From contig DAIDLB010000187.1 in NCBI GenBank assembly GCA_027449725.1, forward strand, positions 1 through 5,410: a stretch of DNA of 5,410 bases. The letters run 5' to 3'. The stretch's first letter is position 1. Every line of letters starts with the position of its first letter. Positions 1-5,286 of the stretch are shown here, piece after piece. The notes below the pieces were generated by a model. It was not told the origin of the DNA and ran no database searches. It saw only the letters and a program-made list of their open reading frames with translations. The translations under genes were made by a program, and so were the position numbers. This stretch comes from Chlamydiota bacterium. GTDB lineage: Bacteria > Chlamydiota > Chlamydiia > Chlamydiales > SM23-39.

Positions 1-845
1 CGGTGATCGATTATGTCGACGGCTTTCCCGATCTGGAAAAAAGGGTCCTCCGCACGATCGGACAGCCGCAAGTGCGCTTTGTCCAGGATCCGGTCCGGAT
101 GATCCGGCTGCTCAAGTTCTGCGCCCGTTTCGATCTGGAGATCGACCCGCCGTCGCACGAGGCCTTGCTCGCCTGCAGAGACCAGATCGTCAAGAGTTCC
201 CCCGTCCGCATTTTGGAGGAGCTGCTCCGGATGCTCGAATCGGGAGCTTCTCAGCCCTTTTTCCGCCTCCTCTATCAATACGGCCTCTTAAAACTGCTGA
301 TCGCGCCGCTCGCCCATTTCATCAACCTCGACCAAGAACAGCGGATTTTCAAGATCCTTTCGGAGGTGGACTCCGAGATGAAAAAGAGTTATCCGAATAC
401 GCCCGACCGTTCGCTCGCCCTCTCGGCGCTCTGCTTTCCGATCCTCGATTTGACGCTGCGACACCACATCCGAACTACGGGAAAGCCGCCTCATCTGGGA
501 CAGATCGCCACGGAAGCAAACGACCTGATCACCAACCTTTTTTCCCCTTTCTTCCTCATTCCAAGACGCCTGAAGGGGATGATGACCTTTGCCCTGGCCA
601 CGCAGTACAGGCTGACGCCGATCGACGGGCGTCCCGTGCGCCGGCCCCGCTTGCCGCAGGATGAGTGCGTCCCGATCTCGATGCATCTCTTCAAGATCCG
701 CTGCGCGCTCCAGCCCGACCTCCTGCCCTTGTATACGACCTGGACGGAGGCCCTCTTCCAAGCCGCGCCCCCGCCGCAGGAAGGAGAACAACCGGCTGAA
801 GAGCCAAAGCGGAGGCGAAGACCTCGCAGGAGACGGACACAATGA
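1..845 (+). CDS. pcnB: Poly(A) polymerase / tRNA nucleotidyltransferase family protein, 3' part (5' end outside window)
   Basis: This is the C-terminal 280 or so residues of a class II nucleotidyltransferase of the PcnB type, which adds A residues to RNA 3' ends in the cytoplasm. The visible part opens with the conserved post-catalytic segment: IDYVDG, then RVLRTIG (residues 14-20) and RFVQDPVRMIRLLKFCARFDLEID (25-48), the RNA-binding neck signature. SPVRILEELLRML (66-78) follows. The protein ends in an Arg/Lys-rich tail (KRRRRPRRRRTQ, 269-280), as in E. coli poly(A) polymerase and unlike a typical CCA-adding enzyme. The catalytic head with its Gly-Ser and Asp-x-Asp motifs should lie upstream, since full-length relatives have roughly 400-460 residues. 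The GTG near base 3 is internal, not the real start. The stop TGA (843-845) overlaps the next gene's ATG. Family assignment is secure; poly(A) against CCA activity is inferred from the basic tail. Confidence 0.9.
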   Translation, partial: VIDYVDGFPDLEKRVLRTIGQPQVRFVQDPVRMIRLLKFCARFDLEIDPPSHEALLACRDQIVKSSPVRILEELLRMLESGASQPFFRLLYQYGLLKLLIAPLAHFINLDQEQRIFKILSEVDSEMKKSYPNTPDRSLALSALCFPILDLTLRHHIRTTGKPPHLGQIATEANDLITNLFSPFFLIPRRLKGMMTFALATQYRLTPIDGRPVRRPRLPQDECVPISMHLFKIRCALQPDLLPLYTTWTEALFQAAPPPQEGEQPAEEPKRRRRPRRRRTQ

Positions 846-1612
846 CGGACAACCGCTGCTTGAGCCTGGCGATCGCTCCCGACCTTGAACTGTATCACAG
901 CGGCCCCAACCTCGATTCGGGAGAGATGCCCGCCCTCTTTTACTTCGCTCTCTCGGGCCCTGATTCGCTTTGCACCGATCCCTACAACCAGCCGGTCCAA
1001 TTTTTGCGGGGGCGGCAGGTCCGCGTCTTTTCCCTCACGCTGCCGGCGCACGAAAATAAACTTCCCCCTGAAGATGCGATCCGCGTCTGGGCGGAGGAGA
1101 TGGCTAGGGGACAAGATCCTCTGGCGCGCTTTCTCGATAGTGCGCAGATGGCCGTGGAATATGCAATCCGCCAAAAGCTGGCCGACTCGAAGCGTCTCGC
1201 CGTTGCGGGTTTATCTCGCGGAGGGCTCCTCGGAGCGCTCTTGGCCGCGCGCATGCCTGAGATCCAAACCGTTCTGGGTTTTGCTCCTCTCGTCAAACTG
1301 ACTATCGCCAAAGAATTCCACTCGATGGCGCACCACCCAACCGTCCTTTCCTATGATATCTCGCGAGAAGCCTTTCGCCTCGGCCCAAAAAGACTCCGCT
1401 TTTACATCGGCAATTGCGACACGAGGGTGAGTACGCGCGCCTGTTTTGAGTGCGTCGAAGAACTCGTAGCCGCCGCCAACGAGCAGCAAATCCGCTCTCC
1501 GCAGATCGAGCTGATCCTGACCCCTTCCATCGGCAGGATGGGGCACGGAACCCCCCCCGAAGTGTTTAAGCGCGGCGTCCAATGGATTGCCGAGACGCTT
1601 AAATTGGTATGA
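842..1612 (+). CDS. Alpha/beta-hydrolase fold protein of unknown substrate
   Basis: This 256-residue cytoplasmic protein has no signal peptide or membrane span. The nucleophile elbow is GLSRGG, with Ser125 after a hydrophobic strand (RLAVAG). A plausible acid is Asp193 in FYIGNCDTRVS, and a plausible base is His235 in GRMGHGTPPE, in the usual Ser-Asp-His order and spacing of the fold. An oxyanion strand may be ALFYFALSGPDS (31-42). These features suit an esterase, peptidase or lipase-like enzyme of the dienelactone-hydrolase/prolyl-oligopeptidase type; I cannot name a substrate. The start is supported by AGGAGA (828-833), 8 bases before ATG. It overlaps pcnB by ATGA at the 5' end and lpxB by ATGA at the 3' end, so it is co-translated with both. 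This position hints at a role in envelope or lipid metabolism, but that is only guilt by association. Confidence 0.85.
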   Translation: MTDNRCLSLAIAPDLELYHSGPNLDSGEMPALFYFALSGPDSLCTDPYNQPVQFLRGRQVRVFSLTLPAHENKLPPEDAIRVWAEEMARGQDPLARFLDSAQMAVEYAIRQKLADSKRLAVAGLSRGGLLGALLAARMPEIQTVLGFAPLVKLTIAKEFHSMAHHPTVLSYDISREAFRLGPKRLRFYIGNCDTRVSTRACFECVEELVAAANEQQIRSPQIELILTPSIGRMGHGTPPEVFKRGVQWIAETLKLV

Positions 1613-2724
1613 CAGACCTTTACCTGATCGCGGGCGAGCCGAGCGCAGACAAGCTGGGCGCGCCGATCGCAGCTGCCCTCCTGGAAAAGGCTTCCCATCT
1701 ACAGATCACCGGCATCGCCGGCCCCCGCCTTCGCGAATGCGGCGTCACAGACTCGGTTCGCATGGAAGATCTGCAGGTGATGGGCTTTAGCGCCGTCGCG
1801 GCGGCCTTGCCCCGCCTCATCAAAATCTTCCTCCACACCCGAAACGAAATTCTCCGCCTGAACCCCAAAGCGGTCCTCACCATCGATTATCCGGGATTCA
1901 ACCTCCGCCTTGCCCGCTCACTCCGGCGCTGCGGCTACCGAGGCAAGCTGATCCACGCGGTCTGTCCGAGCGTCTGGGCTTGGGGAAAAAGGCGCATTCC
2001 GCTGATGGCAAAAAACCTCGATCTCCTCCTCACCCTTTTCCCTTTCGAAAAAGAGTGCTTTGCACACACTTCGCTCCCCGTTGAACACATCGGCCATCCG
2101 CTGGTCTCTCACATCGACGCCCACATCCCCTTCCCTGACTTCCACACATGCTATGGCCTCGATCCTGCAAAACCCATTCTGGCTCTTTTTCCCGGAAGCA
2201 GACAAGCCGTCATCAAGCAGAACCTTCCCCTGCAGCTCGAGGCGGCGAAACAGCTCCAGTCCCGCTTCACGATCGCCCTCTCTCTTTCTCATCCGAACCG
2301 AAGAGAGCTCATCCGTTCCCTTGCCCCAACGCTTCCCCTTATCGAACCCGCCCACACCTATGACCTGATGCGCTCGGCCCACCTCGCGTTCGCGACCTCG
2401 GGCACCATCACGCTGGAGCTGGCGCTCTTCGGCGTCCCTACCGTGGTCAACTATGCCTTAAGCCCCCTCGACGCTTTCCTGGCAAAAAGGATCTTCCGGA
2501 TCAACCTGCCCCACTATTGCATCGTGAATATTCTGGCCAAACGGGAGGTATTCCCCGAGCTGATCGGCCCAAACCTCGACGCCGCCTCCCTGCAAAGAAA
2601 AGCGGAGACGCTGCATCGGGGCGAGTGCATCCAGGGCTGCCGCGAGGTTCGCGCGCTTCTGGGGGAATCGGATGCTTCGGCCGCGGCTGCGGAAAAAATT
2701 CTTAGCTGCGTGGATTTTTTTTGA
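1609..2724 (+). CDS. lpxB: Lipid-A-disaccharide synthase
   Basis: LpxB is a peripheral inner-membrane glycosyltransferase (GT19). It joins UDP-2,3-diacylglucosamine to lipid X (2,3-diacylglucosamine-1-phosphate), giving the tetra-acyl disaccharide of lipid A. At 371 residues it is near the usual length (E. coli 382). Family motifs appear in order: AGEPSAD (8-14), MGF (58-60), IDYPGFN (92-98), SVWAWG (121-126), PFEKE (145-149), GHPL (162-165), LFPGSR (193-198), SGTITLE (264-270), and VNILAKREVFPEL (306-318) near the C-terminus. There is no N-terminal extension; I recall the Chlamydia trachomatis LpxB being much longer, so this looks like the single-domain form. One oddity is Ala62 in MGFSAV, where many LpxB proteins have Glu (E. 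coli MGIVEV). The ATG overlaps the hydrolase stop as ATGA and has no clear Shine-Dalgarno of its own, so expression probably depends on coupling. Identification is very secure. Confidence 0.96.
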   Translation: MTDLYLIAGEPSADKLGAPIAAALLEKASHLQITGIAGPRLRECGVTDSVRMEDLQVMGFSAVAAALPRLIKIFLHTRNEILRLNPKAVLTIDYPGFNLRLARSLRRCGYRGKLIHAVCPSVWAWGKRRIPLMAKNLDLLLTLFPFEKECFAHTSLPVEHIGHPLVSHIDAHIPFPDFHTCYGLDPAKPILALFPGSRQAVIKQNLPLQLEAAKQLQSRFTIALSLSHPNRRELIRSLAPTLPLIEPAHTYDLMRSAHLAFATSGTITLELALFGVPTVVNYALSPLDAFLAKRIFRINLPHYCIVNILAKREVFPELIGPNLDAASLQRKAETLHRGECIQGCREVRALLGESDASAAAAEKILSCVDFF

Positions 2725-2773
2725 TGTTTCTGAAAAAGAGGCTTTTCCCTATGATGTCTGGACGATAGTAATG

Positions 2774-2944
2774 AGAAGCTGTCTTGACACCTGGGTTCGT
2801 CGAGCTTTTCGGGATTATTTTGACCTAGGATCGATTCTCTTTCGGGGGGTTATATACTGCTGTCGATATTGCCCCCCGAAAAAGAATCGATCCTAGGTTA
2901 AAAGAACCCGAAAATCGACACAACCAGGTGTCAAGACAGCTTCT
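2774..2944. repeat. 171-base imperfect palindrome (long inverted repeat) between lpxB and tRNA-Leu
   Basis: The outer 21 bases (2774-2794) are exactly complementary to 2924-2944, ending in TTGACACCTGG on the left. The inner arms 2824-2849 and 2872-2897 pair over 26 bases with one mismatch (2838/2883), including CCTAGGATCGATTCT and a run of six G against six C. Between these blocks the arms match imperfectly, with small gaps. The unpaired centre is about 22 bases (2850-2871). Transcribed, it would fold into a hairpin of about 70 base pairs. It starts 49 bases after lpxB and ends 2 bases before the tRNA. It could be a non-autonomous miniature transposon-like element, a dispersed intergenic repeat, or a barrier to read-through. 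I see no clear target-site duplication. No protein is supported inside it. Confidence 0.88.
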
Positions 2945-2946
2945 AA

Positions 2947-3030
2947 GCCGATGTGGCGAAATTGGTAGACGCGGTAGACTCAAAATCTACTTCTAGCAAT
3001 AGAGTGCTGGTTCGAGTCCGGTCATCGGCA
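2947..3030 (+). tRNA. tRNA-Leu (anticodon CAA)
   Basis: This is a complete 84-base class II tRNA. The acceptor stem GCCGATG (2947-2953) pairs perfectly with CATCGGC (3023-3029), followed by discriminator A3030. The anticodon stem GTAGA/TCTAC (2974-2978 with 2986-2990) encloses the loop CTCAAAA, giving anticodon CAA at 2981-2983, which reads UUG leucine codons. A long variable arm (2991-3005) fits leucine. The T arm is GCTGG-TTCGAGT-CCGGT with two G-U pairs. CCA is not encoded (TAA follows), so the 3' end must be added by a CCA-adding enzyme. The gene starts two bases after the palindrome and is followed by an intrinsic terminator. I see no convincing promoter of its own; if it has one, it lies inside the palindrome's right arm. 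Confidence 0.97.
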
Positions 3031-3039
3031 TAAATGAAC

Positions 3040-3076
3040 AAGGAGAAGCCTGCGGCTTCTCCTTTTGCTTTTTTTT
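3040..3076 (+). terminator. Rho-independent terminator after tRNA-Leu
   Basis: A perfect 11-base-pair stem, AAGGAGAAGCC (3040-3050) against GGCTTCTCCTT (3054-3064), closes a TGC loop. It is followed by TTGC and eight T residues (3065-3076). It begins 9 bases after the tRNA and ends that transcript. Because it is strong, anything downstream on the plus strand needs its own promoter. Confidence 0.95.
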
Positions 3077-3079
3077 CCG

Positions 3080-3214
3080 ATGGTGAATATGGTTATTCAA
3101 GCGCTTTTAACCGTCCTTCTCATCACCTGCGGAATCGGCAGTTTGATCGTTTTGGCATGCCTGTCTGCTTTCCTCCTCATTCGGGAGAGAGAGAATCTTC
3201 CACAGCAAGAATAG
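3080..3214 (+). CDS. Candidate small single-span membrane protein (44 residues, or 41 from ATG 3089)
   Basis: An ATG at 3080 (or 3089) opens a frame ending in TAG at 3212-3214. The product is almost wholly hydrophobic over about 30 residues (from IQALLTVLLITCGIGS to LACLSAFLLI), then has a charged tail, RERENLPQQE. This is a textbook single transmembrane helix with a charged C-terminal end, a pattern unlikely in random non-coding DNA. Against it, there is no Shine-Dalgarno before either ATG, it starts only 3 bases after the terminator's T run, and no promoter is visible. It could be a real small membrane peptide, the surviving N-terminus of a lost membrane protein, or chance. I do not recognise a family. 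Confidence 0.4.
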   Translation: MVNMVIQALLTVLLITCGIGSLIVLACLSAFLLIRERENLPQQE

Positions 3215-3271
3215 GGCAGGTCATTTCTCCGAATATTAGAATCGCTCTCATTTATACCGCGCGCAGGAAGA

Positions 3272-3397
3272 TTTTGTGAATTTGGGGTCAGCGAGGCAAA
3301 GCAAAATTGACCCGACCGAACGAGACCATTACACTCCTTGCAAGGCGAGTGAAGAGGGTCAATTTTGTAAAGCCGCAGCGAGCCCAAATTCACAAAA
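3272..3397. repeat. 126-base inverted-repeat element, MITE-like
   Basis: Arms 3272-3313 and 3356-3397 align without gaps at about 33 of 42 positions. The outer 15 bases, TTTTGTGAATTTGGG, and the inner 11, AAAATTGACCC, are exact, with a diverged 16-base spacer between them. The ends may extend to 3269 and 3400 (AGRTTTTGTG). The centre holds a smaller palindrome, CACTC-CTTGCAAG-GC-GAGTG (3332-3351). No transposase or certain target duplication is seen. The right end abuts the aldo/keto reductase remnant, so the element marks the place where that gene was broken. Both strands are open across the element in a frame starting at GTG. The structure suggests a dispersed non-autonomous element; copy number cannot be judged from this window. 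Confidence 0.85.
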
Positions 3398-3701
3398 CCT
3401 GACGGAGCACGGTATAGATTGCATCGATGTCTATTATCCCCATCGTCATAATCCAGACGTCCCTATCGAAGAATCTCTGGGTGCGATGCTGAATTTAATT
3501 GAAGCAGGAAAAATCCTCTACGTTGGTCTTTCTGAAGCAACAGGAGCTATTCTAGAAAAGGCACATCAAGTAGTTGGAGACAGTCTCGTTGCCATCGAAG
3601 AAAACCTGGAAGGTTCCAAAGTGATTCTCTCCGAAGAGGATCTAGCTGATATTGCGCATGCAATCTGTGAAAATCCGATCCTTGGCGAAAGACTTGCCTG
3701 A
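3398..3701 (+). pseudogene. Aldo/keto reductase remnant (N-terminus lost, internal deletion)
   Basis: Downstream of the repeat element the frame reads HGIDCIDVYYPHRHNPDVPIEES, then LGAMLNLIEAGKILYVGLSEA, the conserved middle of NADPH-dependent aldo/keto reductases (including the active-site His of the DxYYxHR motif). After AHQVV (near base 3575) it jumps to AIEENLEGSKVILSEEDLADI and GER, which belong to the family's C-terminal end. About 100 residues between these blocks are missing, as is the first third with the catalytic Asp, Tyr and Lys. The frame stays open through the repeat to a GTG at 3276, which would give a 141-residue hybrid, but its first 40 or so residues are translated repeat. 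After the TGA, the +1-shifted frame (LPDAPSYGSAK) might be the old tail. An active enzyme is not possible; this is a decayed gene. Composition is AT-richer than lpxB. Confidence 0.85.
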
Positions 3702-3756
3702 TGCACCTTCTTATGGGAGTGCAAAGGTCGTTCTTGATCAAAAGGTTATAAAATCA

Positions 3757-3785
3757 TTGAAAATCAACCCTACCCGCCTTAAAAT
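3757..3785 (+). promoter_or_regulatory. Probable sigma-70-type promoter for the ATPase gene
   Basis: TTGAAA (3757-3762) and TAAAAT (3780-3785) are separated by exactly 17 bases; each matches the consensus hexamer at 5 of 6 positions. The expected start of transcription is near 3792, leaving a leader of about 50 bases before the TTG start at 3841. No other gene starts between, so this promoter fits the ATPase. Prediction by eye only. Confidence 0.6.
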
Positions 3786-3798
3786 AGGGAAATAGATG

Positions 3799-3808
3799 AG
3801 GCATGCCT
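3799..3808. promoter_or_regulatory. 10-base perfect palindrome in the ATPase leader (possible operator)
   Basis: AGGCATGCCT is self-complementary and lies just downstream of the predicted transcription start, where a repressor could block elongation. A 10-base palindrome can occur by chance, and no second half-site or known regulator motif is seen. Confidence 0.2.
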
Positions 3809-3826
3809 TACTTACCCATCCTAAAT

Positions 3827-3834
3827 AAGGAAGG
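3827..3834 (+). promoter_or_regulatory. Ribosome binding site that sets the TTG start of the ATPase
   Basis: AAGGAAGG sits 6 bases upstream of TTG at 3841. An in-frame TAG at 3835-3837 rules out any earlier start. The next in-frame TTG (3862) has no comparable site, and the first in-frame ATG (residue 39) would remove the conserved NPWW segment. Confidence 0.75.
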
Positions 3835-3840
3835 TAGACG

Positions 3841-5271
3841 TTGAAAATCCCCAGAGAAGAGTTGATCGCCATCCTTTCTCAATTCAATCCCTGGTGGCGG
3901 GGCGAAAAGATCTTCGATCTACCGGAATGGAAAAGGGGAGCATTCCAGGAGCTGATGCAGTGGATCGAATCTCCGCCCGCACATAGAGCAATCCTCCTTT
4001 CCGGTCCAAGGCAAATCGGGAAAACGACTCTCCTTTTGCAAGCGATTGCAGAACTCCTTCAATCAGGAATTCGTCCCGGAAACATTCTCTATGCGACATT
4101 CGATCATCCGGTCTGCAAGCTAGCGGGACTCGACGCAGTGCTGGAAGCCTGGAGAGAACTGGAACCAAAGGCTGAAGGGCCCGAATATCTATTTCTGGAT
4201 GAAGCTCAATTCATCAAAAACATCGGGACTTGGGTCAAACATCAGGTCGATTTCTTTAAAACGAAGCGAATTGTTTTCACCGGATCATCAACGCCCCTCA
4301 TTCAAGCGGATCAAGAATCCGGAGTGGGCCGCTGGCATACGCTTCGGCTTTCAACCCTGTCCTTTTACGAATATCTCCTAATCAAAAAAATTCAGCTTCC
4401 CCCGATACCGGTCATCTCTTCTTTGCAAGACCTCTTCACGACTGCCAAAAATGAATTCCTTCACATGACCGAATCAGCAAGAGTTCTCATCGGCCATTTC
4501 CATGAATATCTCGTCCGTGGAGGCTTTCCCCAAACGGTTCTTATTGAAAGCATTACTCAAGCTCAAAAGCTTTTACGGGAAGACATTGTCGATAAAGTCT
4601 TAAAACGGGATATGACAGCTCTTTTTGGGGTGAGAAGAATTCTCGAACTGGAGCAGATGTTTATTTATTTATGCATGCATGACGGCGGCATGCAAGATAC
4701 GCAAACCATTTCAAAAGAACTTGGAATCGCTAAACCCACCGTACAAAATTTCATCGATCTGTTTGAATCTACACATCTGATTTACAGGCTCCCTCCGTTT
4801 GGATATGGAAAAGAGGTTCTTCGCGGGAAAAACAAACTTTATCTCGGAGATCCGGCCATTGCGCCAGCTGTTCTCATGAAGGGAAAGTCGATCTTGGAAG
4901 ACCCCGATGCGTTGGGAAAATGCGTAGAAACAGCGATCATGGGGCATCTCTGGTCTCACTCTGCTGCGAATCATGCCAAATTCAGTTATTGGCGAAATTC
5001 TAAAGAAAAAGAGGTCGATTTGATTGTAGAGATGGGAGAAAAAATCATCCCCATAGAGGTGAAATACCGATCCCAAAACGTGCAACCGAGCGATCTCGCT
5101 GGATTGATGGACTTCTGCAAGCAAAAGCCTTCTGTCCAATCCGGTTATGTCATTACAAAAGCTCCTCAAGATCTGGGAATTCTCTCAGAGAAAATCATGC
5201 GCATCCCGGCTCCCCTATTTTGTTACTGGCTGGGAGCTTCAGAATTCGTTCAAAAAAATATTATCCCATAA
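3841..5271 (+). CDS. ATPase of the AAA_14 / DUF4143 family
   Basis: This 476-residue protein starts at TTG. Near the N-terminus is NPWWRGEKI (16-24), typical of this family. The P-loop domain has Walker A GPRQIGKTT (55-63), Walker B YLFLDEAQ (116-123) and a sensor-1-like strand IVFTGSS (144-150). A helix-turn-helix-like segment (SKELGIAKPTVQNFIDLFES, 291-310) follows. The C-terminal DUF4143 region carries Glu363, Asp393 in KEVDLIV and Glu406-x-Lys408 in PIEVKYR, the layout of a PD-(D/E)xK nuclease-like fold. Family members are widespread, patchily distributed and poorly understood; DNA binding or cleavage driven by ATP is possible but unproved. There is no signal peptide or membrane span. The gene appears intact, with its own promoter, and no partner gene overlaps it. 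It is more AT-rich than the pcnB-lpxB block, consistent with separate ancestry. Family assignment is strong; function is unknown. Confidence 0.92.
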   Translation: MKIPREELIAILSQFNPWWRGEKIFDLPEWKRGAFQELMQWIESPPAHRAILLSGPRQIGKTTLLLQAIAELLQSGIRPGNILYATFDHPVCKLAGLDAVLEAWRELEPKAEGPEYLFLDEAQFIKNIGTWVKHQVDFFKTKRIVFTGSSTPLIQADQESGVGRWHTLRLSTLSFYEYLLIKKIQLPPIPVISSLQDLFTTAKNEFLHMTESARVLIGHFHEYLVRGGFPQTVLIESITQAQKLLREDIVDKVLKRDMTALFGVRRILELEQMFIYLCMHDGGMQDTQTISKELGIAKPTVQNFIDLFESTHLIYRLPPFGYGKEVLRGKNKLYLGDPAIAPAVLMKGKSILEDPDALGKCVETAIMGHLWSHSAANHAKFSYWRNSKEKEVDLIVEMGEKIIPIEVKYRSQNVQPSDLAGLMDFCKQKPSVQSGYVITKAPQDLGILSEKIMRIPAPLFCYWLGASEFVQKNIIP

Positions 5272-5286
5272 CGGATAAACTCATCA

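Noticed and set aside
491..1174. 227-codon minus-strand frame across pcnB and the hydrolase gene
   Set aside because: It is a shadow of two well-supported plus-strand genes in GC-rich DNA, with a low-complexity, Arg-rich product and no family motifs.
1918..2382. Minus-strand frame inside lpxB
   Set aside because: It is antisense of a gene with every expected LpxB motif; no start signal or recognisable domain.
2784..2818. Promoter from the perfect TTGACA in the left palindrome arm
   Set aside because: No acceptable -10 hexamer occurs 16-18 bases downstream; the nearest AT-rich hexamer, GATTAT, is 23 bases away.
2774..2944. Ordinary rho-independent terminator for lpxB
   Set aside because: The stem is several times too long, has internal gaps and lacks a T run after it. 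It may still hinder read-through, but it is not a classical terminator.
3034..3279. 81-codon plus-strand frame beginning at the tRNA terminator
   Set aside because: Its first codons are the terminator hairpin and it runs through the small membrane-peptide frame out of phase. The product has no protein-like pattern and there is no ribosome binding site.
3097..3393. 98-codon minus-strand frame starting in the repeat element
   Set aside because: Its first 40 or so residues are translated repeat and the rest is the antisense of the candidate membrane peptide region. It is more likely a by-product of the palindrome; noted in the findings only for the strand symmetry.
3272..3397. CRISPR array or insertion sequence
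   Set aside because: There are no regularly spaced direct repeats and no transposase frame; the element is a single inverted repeat.
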